Below, piece by piece: positions 33,995-47,552 of a DNA stretch of 64,000 bases. Below the pieces are notes generated by a model. It did not search any database and had not been told where the DNA came from. It saw nothing but the letters and a program-made list of their open reading frames with translations. The translations under genes and the position numbers were made by a program. How positions within the stretch are numbered: position 1 is the stretch's first letter; the number at the start of each line of letters is the position of its first letter. Source of the stretch: Apostichopus japonicus (Eukaryota > Echinodermata > Holothuroidea > Aspidochirotida > Stichopodidae); NCBI RefSeq assembly GCF_037975245.1, contig NC_092561.1:4762001-4826000 (forward strand). Reading direction: 5' to 3'.

Positions 33995-34037
33995 ATTTAC
34001 GTGAACAGAAACACATACACCATGAGTTTTCTTAGCA

Positions 34038-34086
34038 TATATATATATATATATGTTTATATGTATATATATATATATATATAAAT
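34038..34086. repeat. (TA)n microsatellite
   Basis: TA runs with TATG interruptions just upstream of the LRR receptor start. They extend the reading frame artificially with YIYI residues. Confidence 0.9.
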
Positions 34087-34897
34087 ATGGTATGTGTATT
34101 CGCTTTATGTCGTCAAGTTTATTCCTTATAGCGTGATGAGTCCACATGTACGATATGCAATCCACATATCAAAGAAAATAATTAACCATTTTTGGAAAAA
34201 CTTTGAATTTGACAATGATAAATCTCGATTCCATCACAAATACTTTCGAATAGAAGATCATCGCTGGACACCGAGATAAGTTTATCACCAAACCACCGTC
34301 TAGCTATACGTGTAATGTGTCCGATAATTAGCGTCGTTACATATTAATAAAAGTAATAATAAACAACTGAATCGGCAACAAAACAGCAGTGTCGAATGAC
34401 TATACGTTTTATGCTAAGGTGTGTAGATATTGTCAATACTACAGTATATGGAAACAACTATTCCTGACACAATATTCATAGAATGATGATATACTCCTTG
34501 TACTCCCTTATCGTAATAAAATCCTTTCAACACTAATTAAAGGAAACTGTGTGCATTATGCTTTGGTTTTTTAGTTCAAGAAATCTCCCCGTTTCGTTTT
34601 GTATCTTTATTTAGTTTTAATAGCCGTGCCTGTGATATTGATACAAGGAATCAAATCGTCTGTTCTTTGTTTTTTATATCGCGTGAACTATAAAAGTGCT
34701 TTCCATTTGATTTTTGACCGGTATTCTACTTACATCGAAATATACTAACTTTTGAAAACAGAGCTAAAAGAGAAACAGTTTTCTGTCAGCTGAGTCAATA
34801 ATAAGTCATTACAATAATACTATAAAACTTATTGTAAGGATATACGCTGTATTTCACTAACAATTTATAAACATCTGGTTTTTCCGTGTTATGACTA
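34087..34897. other. Upstream flank of LRR receptor gene
   Basis: No gene seen. It ends at the CACTA-like transposon. It should hold the LRR receptor promoter, but no clear motif was recognised. Confidence 0.4.
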
Positions 34898-34959
34898 CAC
34901 TGTTAAAAAAATTTCTGTTAAAATACAGAATTTCTCTGGCAGCAGAGTTTCCAGGAAAT

Positions 34960-35560
34960 GTCTGTTATTTCCAACTGCAGATAATCTATGTAAAATAAAC
35001 AGTCTAAAACTGTTATTAATACAGTTTATTTCTTTCATTATAACAGTTTTTGTCCGTAAACTTACTGTACGACGACCGTTATTTTACACCATGTTCTCTG
35101 TAAAATAAACAGTCTGAAACTGTTATTTACACAGTTTTTCCCCCAATTATAACAGTTTCTGTCCGTAAAATCACTGTACGTCAACCGTTATTTTACACCA
35201 TATTCTATGTAAAATAAACAGTCTAAAACTGTTATTATACAGTTTTTATTTTGCATTATAAAAGTCTTTGTCTGTAAAATTACTGTACGACGACCGTAAT
35301 TTTACACTGAATTCTATGTTAAATACACAGTATGAGAGCGTAATTCATAGTTTTTCTTTGCATTATAAAAGTTTTCATCCGTAAATTACTATATGATGGC
35401 CGTTATTTTACACTACATTCTATGTAAAATAGACAGTCTGAAATGCTTATTTACACAGTTTTTCTTGAAATACAGTATGTCTTTTTCTCTGTAAAATAAC
35501 TGTATTGTGACTTTTAATTTACTGTTTCTTTTAGGTAAAGTCTAGTCTTTAATGTTATCT
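34960..35560. repeat. Left subterminal repeat array of the transposon (~118-bp units)
   Basis: About five diverged units with TGTAAAATAAACAGTCT, AAACTGTTATT and GTACGACGACCGTTATTTTA landmarks. Such subterminal arrays bind transposase in CACTA elements of plants; the same role here is inference. Confidence 0.8.
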
Positions 35561-35724
35561 ATAGTTTTTTTCCTTGCAATAAATAGGTCTTTGTCTGTAA
35601 AATTGGCTTTCAGATGGAATTACTATTATCAGTGAGATTATAAAATAAAAAAACAACTTATTGTTCTCTGAAACTTTTATTTACAACGTTAAAACTTGTT
35701 GAAACATATTTTTGAACGTCAAAA

Positions 35725-35934
35725 CCTTAAAAGTAATATATAAGACTGAACATCATAAGGCAATCTCTTATTGATGGCTGGGTATTTGCTGGGTGCCCCA
35801 GCCTTTCTTTTGGAAAAGGTTTTGTTATACAGACGATACTTTCATTGTTTGGAAATATACTGATAAGTCTGTATGTGGCCATATTTGTCTCTTCGGCCAC
35901 TTCAGGAAATCCTGGATCAGCCACTGAAAGTTTT
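35725..35934 (-). other. Open stretch of unknown meaning inside the transposon
   Basis: A minus-strand frame follows an acceptor-like tttcag and begins VADPGFPEVAEETNMATYRL. It looks protein-like and could be an extra or alternative exon of the transposon, downstream of the SAMD3-like stop. Not recognised. Confidence 0.3.
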
Positions 35935-36967
35935 CACAATTGACTGATCATAAAACACTAAGCTTTGACACCTGCTAGTTCCTTGCCCTTTCATTGCTCT
36001 ACAACAAAGTTCACTCAAGGTCACTGTATTATGTAACCACAGAAACTTAGGTGTCTTCACTATTCTTCACTTAACTTTATTACAACTATGTTCATTTCAT
36101 GTATTTTTAAATGTTCTAGCAGTATTAAATATATCGCTCATATACCATATTCACTTTAATGGGCATATCAATGTTCACAGAAAATTGATACCTGTAACTG
36201 TGGTAACTCCTCTATTGCTGATAAGGATTGTATACTTTTTCTAATTTTCGTGACCTTCTTTAGCCCTTAAAGTTCAAAGTGGAAGTTAAAGACAAGGATA
36301 TGTTACAATAGGTAAAAATAAAGATTAACTAATCTGTTAACCAAAGATATTGTAAATCATCTGATCAAAAGATATATAAACAATGATTTGACCTTTGTAC
36401 CCGTAAATGATTAAAAAAAGTTGTCCTTATATTCCTGTGCTTCTGCTTGAGTGGAAGGAGCAGTTTTATGAAAAGATTTCATGTTAAAATTTAGCATAGA
36501 GATTTTATATTTTGACAACAAAATATAATTTAGATATCAAGCTTATAGCATTAACAAAATGAACAGAATGACTTGACATCTGAAACTATTATGAATTCAA
36601 AACTTTTCTAACATTTGTGAACCTGCTTGGAAGAGTTTCAGAGTTTATGGAGTTATTGGAAAGGTGTCATAATAGCACCAAATAATAGTCTTTAAAAAGT
36701 TTGTCAACAAGTAAAACCTTGTAAATATCCACCAACAAAGTAAAACACAATAGTTTGAACTCTGTATAAATGTTTAACTGTTCATTTGTAAATGAGACTT
36801 CTCTGTAGCTGGAGAGTCTATGGTTCCAGTTAAGGAGGCTCAAGAGGCTCGCTAACATTTTCTCAACTAGGAACACCTTAAATCAACTAAGTGACCTAGA
36901 TTTATAATTCAACGTTACCAAATTGTCAGACTAATGTGACGAATCATGGGAAGTGCCTGAAAAGCAT

Positions 36968-39900
36968 TTAGACTGTCCAATCTGACTCAAATTCCTTCAG
37001 GTTTCCAACCAAAGCCAAAATTTTTGGGTTGACAGGATAGCTCTTCTTGGATTTGGGGGTCTTTCTTCCCTTTTCTGGATTCAATCCAACAAAGCAGCTG
37101 CAAAGAGGAGCAAAAATTAGAACTGTGAAATCATAAAGTTCAAATAAGTTAGCAATTATTAAACCATTTAACAATTAATTTCCTTTGGTCTCAAATTTAC
37201 ACTACAGTATGACATACATGATAGTAAGATATGGTCAAAATATGATGTGACACAACTCAGTTTCCAATTGTATGTGTGCTCACTGGTGTTGATAGAAGCA
37301 ATTGAGCTGGATACCTGTCTTAATTTACAAGCCTTTGGAATTCAACAGTTTTCTAGGAAATCATGATCTGAAAAGAAGAGCTAATTTGTGAATCCTCTTT
37401 TAATTTCAATTTTGTTCAGTTTAAGCTGATACCCTATAGTTGTAACAAATTGTGAAGGTGTTCTCAGTAATTAACCAAACTCATACATTCCCACCCTTCT
37501 CCAAAATAATAAAACATGCCATTCAACTATTTACACTAACTTTCCATTGGTGAAAATTATGTAAAGGTCATCAATGTTTACAAAAGGTTACCAAAGCTGC
37601 TGTTATTCTTGGACCACAACAAATAGTACAAAATAAGTAAATCAGCTGTAACTGAGAACAGAGTATGGTTTATTTCAATGATCTGCCCAGGAGTTGAGTT
37701 AACTGCAATTTGTTGATTTTTTTCTATATTGGTACCTTTATGATCGGCTGATCTTTTGAAGGTGGCTAATAATATGCATACACTCTTACATTCCATGTCA
37801 AGGGAATGTCCACACAAAATAACAATGGTTAACTATTACTAGGGTACTTTCAGCCTACTCACCGCTGGATAAACTCCATTAAAGTTGCACCTTCAGATGG
37901 ATACTCAATGTTTAAGATGAAAAACATTGCAAACAGCATGATCATTGCACTTTCAAAAGTTTGAATGTGGTCATTAACAATAACCATATCTACTGCCAAC
38001 ATAAACTTTCTTCCAGTGTACATGTTTGGACCTGCAAAAAATAAATATCAATTAGAACTATTAAGAGAATGTTCATTTAAAGTTAATGCCACTGCTATGA
38101 CTACCACTACTTTACAGTTGCAGCGTGAATATACTCCAACTCGCGTGCACTAATGGGTCATTATTTTTTATTCAATATTATTTTTACCGGTATTCAAGGT
38201 TTGTTTCGGATGTATTTCGATATATTCGTTGATGGCAGATTTCAATATTGTCGGTGTGGATATGAAAGAAAAAACGGTTTATCTGATATATCGATTTACT
38301 GAGGCACCCTAGATCAGCAACACAAAAATGACATTGAAAATGTTGCAATGGTCAACCAAAATGTTTTTACCACATATGAAGTCAAAAATGGGCTATAGTT
38401 CTTGAGTTTCATGTTACATGCTGAGCATCAAATGCACACATGCATGCTGAATTGATGCTGTAACAGAGTTTTCCCAGTTAAATCTCAGATTGACCCATGA
38501 CTTTGTCTTCCACAGGTGACAGTGCACTATGAGGTGTCATTGACACACTTGCCAACATATAACTTCCTAGGTTTCTCTAATCAAAGATTCTCAAATTTTG
38601 ACCACTGTTGATTCAAGTGACCACACCTACATACCACATGAGATCTGTCCAAGATTCCCTTCTTGAGATATCATGTTTACAAAGTATTCACAGTTTCACC
38701 TCTGTTGACCCCAAATGATCTTTGACCTTTGCCAAAAACAATAGGCTTCTTGTACTCTATCGGGTACACCCACATGCCAACTATGAAATCTATCTAAGCT
38801 TCCTTTCATGAGAAATTGTGTTTACAAGGTAGGCATCAGTAAAATACATACACATGCACAAATACTCACCATCACAAATTTCAAAGGTTACAACTATCAT
38901 CCAAACCAAAAAGGGGAAAAAGAGCAGTGTATATGTACTGGAGGAAATGCATATTAGAGCAAAATCCTCCAAATGCTTCTCACCTTGAATAATGATGCAT
39001 GGGGATGTTGACTTCAGATCCTTAGTAATATTCTACACAGTACTGGTTTCCTGTACATAATGTAAATGTAGGAACATTAAAATTGTTTGGAATACTTATC
39101 TTATTATGTGGGACAAAACATTCAAGATGCCATCTGGGAAAACAGTAGTATCTTCCAAAGCATAACATAAAATAAATGAAACTGAGGGACAATATGCATC
39201 CCTGAAATCAAAATGATGACAATGGGGAAGATCTTAATCAACTGATGGCATATGATGTACTGAACTTTGGACTTCAGAGTCCCAATACACAACAATTACA
39301 ACTGACCTACAAACAGTGACCATCGCAGAGGAAAATCGTTATAAAGTCAATCAACTTGACTAATACATCTACATAACTGTAAGTGTAAGAACAACAAACC
39401 AGAGAAAAACACAGACAAATAGTGCTATTCTGAGACTGTTCACAAGCTTAATGATTTATAAAGGTAGCTTCTTCTTACCTTTGCAAGGTAGAAAAGATCA
39501 TCCCATTTATCTCCAAGGTGATTGCAGAGGAGGAGAATAAGTCCTGGAACATCAGGGGAATGATCACCACTTTCCTTCTTAGCACTCTCCCATCAGCTAT
39601 TATATTTTGCACCTCCTTCTTCTTCTTTGCTGACACTTGCAGAAACTTCTGAATTCAACTGATTTCAGTTTGATGCCCACTAAGTCTTCAAAATGTCCCA
39701 TCATCCCAACCTCCTCAAACAAGAAAGGATATTCATCAAGGAGAGCACATACAGGAACTTGCTGACTGTTTATCTTGGCACGGATGGTTGGAAATACATT
39801 TTTCATGAGGAAAACAAGCTCATTGTCATCCCATATGTTAAGTTCATGCATCACCTTTAAGTCATCTGTCTTTTTTCTCTGCGTGTCTCGATCCTCCCCT

Positions 39901-40439
39901 TCAGGTAGGTCCTCTGGTTGCCAGTTTTTGCAGCCATATGAGGTGCTGAGTTTACGCTCTTTGTTAGTGCTTCATTCTGTTCACCCTCTACAAACAGAGG
40001 GTAACCAACATTTAGGTGAAATTTGCCTCTATTGAGATTGCTCATACGGTTTTCCAACTGTGTAAGAAGGGATGCATATCCACTACCAACAACAAGTCCT
40101 TCAATGTCATCTTTAAAGGGTTCTGGAAACTCACGAACGATCTTCTGTGCAATAATAGAAAGGTGCTTTCGTCCTGGACTTGACTCAACTTTCATTATAT
40201 ATGTCATTGCATAATATTCTGATCATTTCACGCCGTTCTTTGGGAGTGGGTCTCTGTTTCTTCTGGAGTGATTTTGTGAGGCTTTTAGGCATTTTATCCC
40301 AATCAACTTTAAATGACTCTGCCCAATCTGCAATTACCGCTGCTGGACTTGATCCTGCTGAACTGGGCACCCAGCTGCATCCTGGTGAACTGGCCACAGA
40401 GTCGGGTTCAGATGATTGTGAAGATTCTGATCCAAGCAA
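36968..40439 (-). pseudogene. SAMD3-like second gene of the transposon, broken
   Basis: Coding blocks in order: 40185-40439 (DWDKMPKSLTKSLQKKQRP, then KERREMIRILCNDI), 39857-40207 (GRKHLSIIAQKIVREFPEPF, then KDDIEG), 39600-39854 (LLDEYPFLFEE...HFEDLVGI), about 39480-39570 (SPDVPGLILLLCNHLGDKWD), 37863-38031 (MLFAMFFILNIEYP...LMEFIQR) and 36968-37097 (CFVGLNPEKGRK to a TAA). The last two join in phase 2 by clean splice sites. These motifs match proteins often annotated in fish and invertebrates as SAMD3-like, which I associate with EnSpm-type elements. Frame changes near 40190 and 39880 disable it. Confidence 0.65.
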
Positions 40440-41517
40440 CTTTTCTTTAAGAATGAAAATATGTCACATCAATGAAAGTAGATGATATGAAATGAATAAA
40501 CAACCTTGATAAATTATTTCCTGATAACAGACATATATTGCATTAAGGTACTAGTTTTTTGGACACTCACAGAACATCAGCATTTACACAATAAACAGGG
40601 GCAGCACTCAAGCTCTCAATCTATCGAATCAAGCATATCTTCAATTGGCAACAGGGGCATTCTCTGACACGTCTGTTTCGGTTAAGCCGCTGCTTGTTTG
40701 TTGATGTAGGCAATGGCTTTGTACACATGTACACACCGTACCGTATGCCATATGGACCTTGTGCATAAGCATCGGACAAGGCGTGCTTCATAGTTTGTTA
40801 AGTTGTCGAGGTGTATTCTTATACTGTATGGAAAGCAAGCCATTGCCACAGTTCTCTGCATCTTTCAATCAGTATAGCCAAAGTGTGAAATTATTGGGGC
40901 AATTTTTGTTGATTATTGGTATACAAGTGTTTTTGGGGCAAAGTAACACTCATACATATCAAATTGTTGCGTCAATGGCATTATTTGGTCACTGCAGACA
41001 TTTTCGTAGTGCCCGCTTATTTGGACCCCAAAGTGGGGGCCAAGTATGATCCCAGAGTAGAGGTACTGTACCCCATACTAACCCATAGTGGTTGTTTTTC
41101 AAGGTGACCTTTAGCCTTGTCATACTCTCATATGAACTTCAACATACTCTACAAACAACATAGAACGTACGTTCTATGTTTAATTTGAATTGAAAAGAAG
41201 GGTTTCCTCTTTTCTTGTTGATAAATATTTTAGTTTGGGTATGTGGTGTATCATTTCATTAGTTTGACCTAGTGTTTTCTATTTGCTCACTACTTGAAAA
41301 CTGCTTTAAAAAAAATTCAAATCTAATGTATAATACTAATAATTAACCCAGAAAATTTTCTTTAGAGAATTACAAAAATGCTAATGATGTACTATGAGAC
41401 CAGTTTCCTTATTCAATTTGTGGTACCAGCAACTGTCTTAGACAATAAGAGAAACTTCTGTGTATCACATGTACTTACTATTTAGAAATTTTTCCATCTC
41501 CTCTTGTAACTTACTTC

Positions 41518-43411
41518 TTAACCTCCCCTTTCACCTCTCCATTCCTCAAAAAAACCACCTAAGCGGTTACCTGATAAATTTACAAATGCAGGTTTATTGT
41601 TTGCATCGCATCCTTGAAATTTAAACTGTACCAACATTATATTCAAATCTGCATATGTGAACCAATGTTTTTGTTTAATCCAGTATTGAATAAACATGGC
41701 TACATCGTAATCAACAACTCCTTCAAACAAGTCATGTCCCAGGCATGGTGGCAAACCAGGTGCACACACATGAAAATACCTCAAAGAATTAAAACATGAA
41801 TTAAATTTAATTCCTTGATGATGATTTTCTTCATGATCTTCAAGGTGTGCAATGCAAGAATCATACTCCTCCTTGGTTCTAGGCTTCCCAACAGCATATG
41901 GTGCATTACATTTGAAGTCATGTGAAGTTATTAAACAGTAGCGGCACATGTTAGTTCCTGAAAAACTCTCAATGAAACCCCCAATACAATGGGAACCTAA
42001 ATTATCCCCTAATATACAAGACAGCGCACCTTTCCAGACCACCCCGTCACTTGTTTCTATTCCAACTTCCTCTAATGTTTTCAAATCATTTATCACTCTC
42101 TCAAAAACCTTCTGCTGCCCAAAGACCTTAAAATCAACTTCTTTACAAAAAACACAAGCTGCATTGCATCAACAACAGATCTGTACTCAGGTTGGGTGTT
42201 TCCAAGTGTAAAGTACATTGCTAGTATTTTGTGTTTTATTCTTGCCGACCCAAGTGGGTTTACAATTTCAAATGAGTCTTCATAGAGAATGATGGACAAG
42301 GATCTTTCACAACTTTGAAACAAACTATTTTTTTTTAAAAACTGTACCATCCACTATGTCAGTAAGAACAGATGAGTCTTCACTGTGATGCCTACTTTGA
42401 CATTGTCCCAACACAAAATCATCCGAAAGGAGCAATTGAATGCTCTCCTTGATTGGAATGTAATGATAGTAATGCATTTTTTGTGCTGAATCTCTCCCTA
42501 GTGATATTGCAATTGGAGCAACAAACTTGAATGCTGATTTATAGTAAATTACTCTTTTCTACAGTGCTGCGTTCTGAGTTTTCCTTTACAACTACTGTAT
42601 CAATAGCAATCCATGCATCTATCTCATTCATATAATCGGCTACACATTTGATACGTTCTTCTGCTAAACCCTCATCTCTCAATTTTTGACATAAACTGTG
42701 AATAGTTTGAAGCTCCTCAACAATCATTTGAATTGTTTGTGATGGAACAAGTTGTTTTGCCTGAAGTTTCAGAAGAAACAAGGCAAAATTTTGTTGGAAT
42801 TGAAGCCTAGACTGACCTGTTTCTTGCACCCTACCTTGGCAATTGTTACTGTTTTCGAAATCACAGCTTATGTCATTTTCAATGACAAATCTATCAGTCT
42901 CTGTAGACACATCAAAGCAGTTAGTGTCTAGAGGTATATCTTGATCCAAAGAGCAATGATCACGAGTAGAAAGTTTGTATTTATCCAAAATGTTTACAGC
43001 TCCCCAGTTTCTGTGACAACGTGACAAATGTGCTGTAAATGAACTGGTTTTTGAAAAATCTCTTTTGCACTTCTTATATGGTCAAGATACAACTTGTTCT
43101 TTTCTTATATGTGCTTTTAAGTGTGCCAAATATGAGGACAGATCTGTGAGTTCTTTTTGACAGATTTCATACATACAAATCAATGACAGGTTAACTGACT
43201 GAAGTTTTGCTGCAACTGCTGTTTGCTTTTGAAGATGGCGGTGATACCTAGTCACATGAATCTTCATTGCAGCAAAAGTTGATAGGGTATAGCCACAATT
43301 AACAAAACAACATGGAAATCTCACTCGAGGTATATTCCTATGGGAACTCACATGATCAACATAGCCACGGATAGTAGCTGTTAGTGTATTGCATATTTTA
43401 CAGGTGTACAT
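41518..43411 (-). pseudogene. CACTA/EnSpm-like transposase with N-terminal C2H2 fingers, broken
   Basis: The N-terminus MYTCKICNTLTATIRG starts a run of C2H2 fingers. In the third, the codon expected for its first cysteine is TGA (43082-43084), followed in frame by PYKKC...HLSRCH. The body continues with FLLKLQAKQLVPSQ (about 42770), YHYIPIKESIQLLL (about 42440), SFEIVNPLGSARIKHKILA (about 42230), then GGFIESFSGTNMCRYC and LPPCLGHDLFEGVVDYD (about 41940 and 41730). The frame shifts near 42540, at an A run near 42334 and at a T run near 42140. The C-terminal part after GNRLGG is missing or in an unseen exon. Function would be cut-and-paste transposition. Confidence 0.7.
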
Positions 43412-45123
43412 TTCTGCCCTGCTTCACTATTGATTGGAGCTTATCAAAACTGATAATTTGAAAGAGACATGAATTATGCCTTTTCAAATTCAGCCATGTT
43501 CTAAAAGTCTAATTAACCTTGGCTAATCTAAAGACTGCATATTACATGCCACATGAGAGCCAATATCATCCATGTATGTAGGCTACCAGCACCAATTAAC
43601 TTACAAGTTACAATGTACCCACCCTTAAATCATATTAACCTAAACAACATGAAGCAAGGCTAAGCTTCACACGCACATATCAAAATGCACGGTAGGGTGA
43701 CGATAGGTAGTCTAATACAGCGCCAGTGTTACTATAGTGATAGTCTAACTCTTAATTATCGTTCGTCTGGTCTACGTTATAGGCAAACTAACGGTAGTAC
43801 TAGGCTAGGCCCTACGGTAAGAACTAAAATATAAACTAACCTTTTGTTATGACAGGCTTTCAAAGTTGTTTTGTTGATTATAATAATGCAAATGTGGCAT
43901 ATGGTTAAAATAAATTTACCACTCACGTCTGACGAAGTACTCAATGAAGTCCTGTTCTGGTGTGGAAATGTGCGTAGCCTACTGGACAGCAACGGCAGTT
44001 GTTTTCCTCTCGTGTCGACGTACTTTGAAGCGCTGTAGTATTGTATTGTGCAATCTATACACTTCATACGTACGTTAATGCGAGATGCGATCAATCATAA
44101 TGTACAGAACAGCACAGCATGTACTGGACGTTCTGACATCGCGCGCCAACTTGGGTCATGTGACTGCATGCTGGACTGTAGCCAAGTTTTCCGGGAAAGC
44201 CAACGGCAGCCGCCCAGAATGTATCAAAAGAATTCCCGCCTGTGCGCGAGACGTCATAGCTGTTACAGACACGTTGACGCCAATAATCGAGCTAGACCGG
44301 CTGGGTCGAATGGGAGGAGGGGTTGAAGGGGGGGGGGCGGTTCAGATGAATGAAATGACATTTGCTGTACTAGACATATTGAACAACATTTTGATACGTT
44401 CGGTGACCCATTTAGCTATAAATAGCTGCATGTGTGTGACCCAGTGATCGTACATTGAGCACACGGAATTGTCATCGGTTCATGTTTTACTGACAATACA
44501 AGTTAACATAAAACAACAATAAATTAGACTACATCTTGAAGGCTGGGCATTGTATTCTTGGCAGCTCACAGCAGTAATTGTTTTGATAGGATTTCGGAAG
44601 TTGTATACTCCTTAAACAAACGGTAAACCAATTGGAACAGTACCATCTATTGTAAAATTATGTTTTCATTAGTTAACACGTTAGGCATTTACAAATAATT
44701 CGTTTCTAAAACTCTAAATGGTTAGATTTCACATATTTGACCTACAGACCCTTCAAAGTTACCTTTCACATTGGTTTCGTTCGCTGGACAATTAAGGGTC
44801 ATTGATGAGCCTCACGGGGGTGGGGGTTGTTGCTCAAATGTAACACTAAGGCAGAAAACGACTGTAGGGACAAAGTTAACTGGTAATTGTGGGTTGGATC
44901 ATGGAGCTATCGGTAATAGCTTCATGGTTGGATTTCATTCTTTTCTTTGCCAAACGGTAATGTTACTGCACAATGGATTTTGTTGTAGCCTATACCATTG
45001 TATATTGGTAACGTGTTCCACCTTCAAGTATATTTTCGTATAACACTCTTCAAATTCCAATTTACATGCATTAGATTGCAAAAAAAAAAAAAAAACTAAT
45101 TCTGTAAAGTACATGACACATAT

Positions 45124-45500
45124 AACGTCTGTAAAAATCACATAAGTTTACATGTAAATATAAAAAACTGACATATTCTGGAAAATTTTACAGAATTATC
45201 CTGTAAATTTTCATTGGAGGAAAAAATACTACAATTTTTGTAAACCACTTGCTGTAACATAAAACGTCTGTAAAAATCACAGATTTTACATGTAAATATT
45301 AAAAACTGACATATTCTGGAAAATTTTACAGGATTTTCCTGTAAATTTTCTTTGGAGGGAAAAATACTACAATTTTGTGTAAACCACTTGCTGTACAGAA
45401 AACGTCTGTTAAAATAACAGACGTTTACATGTAAATATAGAAAACCGGCTTTTTCTGTAAAAATCGACAGGAATTAACTGTAAATTTACAGAAATTTTTA
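45124..45500. repeat. Right subterminal repeat array of the transposon (~138-bp units)
   Basis: Three units beginning AACGTCTGT(A/T)AAAAT at 45124, 45263 and 45401, each with TTTACATGTAAATAT and GGAAAATTTTACAG. The unit differs from that of the left array. Confidence 0.8.
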
Positions 45501-45559
45501 ACAGTGTATCTGTATATAGTCAGCACTTTAAAGTTGTTCCGTATATGAATGCAACAAAT

Positions 45560-46292
45560 TGTAATATTGCGACGAGCCCGGCTCCTCCGATAGTGATACT
45601 TTATCGGGACTCGCGATAGAAAGGTACTGGGATATCTTGATGCCGTATTTATGCTTCTTCAGGAGATGTGTCGAACGGGCGAAAACAATGAGTTCACAGA
45701 AAAACAATTTGACGAGATAGGATTTGATTAATGATTCGGTATAATTTCTTCTCTGTCGATTCTCTTACAAATAAAACTAAATTACAATGATTTGACTTGA
45801 CTTGACTCCGTCAATTACGCAATTAGAGGCAGTGATGAACTTTCGGCGGAGTGATAAATTTGCTGACCAAGTCATAAATTTGCTGACAGAGTGATAAATT
45901 TCTGACCTCCTTTTTCTTTTAAACCTTACTTCCATAAAAATCCCTCTGCGCACAATCAGTAGGCAGCCAATGACCTGACCATCCTGTATTAACCTAACGA
46001 TATAAAAATAAGTGCACTGGCACTGATCTGCCCTGATTGGTTGGGAGTTTGGAAGTCCATCCCCTTTTCTATGGAAACTTCCATACCACGTGAGAGAACC
46101 TTCTCGAATGTTCCACAGACATAATGGAATCTATTTTGGGAAAAGGCCCTGTACCAAGATTCAATAAGATAGTTAAAAACTTCTCGTGGGAAAACTGAAT
46201 CCATGACCTAGATAAATACATAAGAGGCCCGTAAGGTGTCTCGATGGAGTGTTTCGGTAACATCAAAGAGATGGTATTACTATTTCATAACA
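45560..46292 (-). repeat. 3' LTR
   Basis: 733 bp, TG...CA bounded, with the polypurine tract on its inner side. It lacks one T at each of two T runs relative to the 5' LTR. Confidence 0.92.
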
Positions 46293-47552
46293 TCCCCCTC
46301 AATCTTTTAAAATTTTTGGATACTCCAAAATTTTAACATCATACTGCTTTAACTTATCAATATCTCAAGAAGGTAGAGTACTGTAAGCACATTCACTAAT
46401 ATTCATTGACTTCCATAAATGGTCTGCATATATCTCAAAGGTTAACATCTAGGTTACAAATATTAAAATGATCATATGGTATATACATTGACACTATCTC
46501 CATGAAATATTGTGTACCTCTTTAATATTGATGACATCATATGATGTAATCTATAAAAAAAAAAAATATCTTTAAGATATCTTAAAGTTACATGACACAG
46601 CAAAATATGCAGTATCTCTTACAAAATACATTTATGCATTTCATACATCAATAATACATTTATATCAAAAGTGAAATCATGCCGTGATTTGGGGAGAGAT
46701 CAGAGAATACTAGACTTAGTTATCCCTTAACTGAATAGAACACCTTAGCGTTCCATAAAATTCGTACATTAGAAAAAGAACCTTAAAATATTACAAACTC
46801 ACTTAAAAAAACCTCCTCTTTAATGAAGGCATAGTTTCAAAACTGCTTTGAAACCTTGTGAATCATATACATTCACTTCAAGAATATCAACAAAATGTGA
46901 CTCGATAGCATAGTGACCCTAGGTATGCACTCCGAAATAATTCTAGTAAAGTACCAAAGTACTAGATATTCGATACCATAAAAGAGACCCCATAGACTAT
47001 GACATCAACAAATCTTTCTTCAAATTTACATAATTATACTTAACATCTTGTCTTTTAAACTTCTTGAAGAAATTTACTTTTGCATGAATATTTGAGGAAA
47101 AGAAAATATATACATAAGTTCCTCAAAACATCTATACTCTCATTTGCTTCGATAACTGTTGCTGTATGCAAAAGTTGCATATCACCAATGCTGTCTCTGA
47201 ATAGCCTTCAATATAACATAAATGATGCAAATGTAAATATCCTTAAAATATTTCTCAATATATGAAAACCCACGTTGCTAATATTCCGGATATGTTCTAA
47301 TTGCCGGGTAAACGTTTGAACGAATTCATAAGGAGAAATAAGGTATACTCATTACACATTTGTTATAAAAGATGAAACTAGGTCACTTGGTGGCGTTTTT
47401 AACAATAAAGCTTATATTGTTACACCATATAGTACAATGACTTCCACTTAATAGGTATGCAGGTAATTGCAATGACGCATTCCATTCATACAATTGTGGG
47501 TAAAACACCTGTTCATCTGAACTTAAGGCAATATGCAGTTATACTGTACATT
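46293..47552 (-). other. Non-coding tail between pol and 3' LTR
   Basis: Over 1.2 kb of AT-rich sequence without a supported frame, long for this type of element. No envelope-type frame, leader or membrane segment was recognised. Confidence 0.6.

Larger units (their letters stand above)
34898..45506 (-). mobile_element. CACTA/EnSpm-like DNA transposon, ~10.6 kb, decayed
   Basis: The left end reads CACTGTTAAAAAAATTTCTG and the right end, reversed, reads CACTGTTAAAAATTTCTG. Both are flanked by TA, consistent with a short target duplication. Near each end are arrays of short repeats (34960-35560 and 45124-45500) rich in TACAG/CTGTAAA words, as in animal EnSpm elements. Inside, on the minus strand, are a zinc-finger transposase (41518-43411) and a second, SAMD3-like gene (36968-40439). 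Both frames are broken, so the copy is inactive. Superfamily is inferred from ends plus protein motifs. Confidence 0.75.

Noticed and set aside
32381-34165. Starting the LRR receptor at the most upstream ATG (594 residues)
   Set aside because: The extra 57 residues include translated TA microsatellite (YIYIYI) and no leader at the N-terminus; the ATG at 33994 gives a proper signal peptide.
36968-40439. SAMD3-like exons as a host gene
   Set aside because: They lie inside the transposon ends, in the same orientation as the transposase, and are frame-broken.
45989-46266. Two overlapping 65-71 residue frames, repeated at 54550-54827
   Set aside because: They lie wholly inside the two LTR copies and are duplicated for that reason; no protein family is recognisable.
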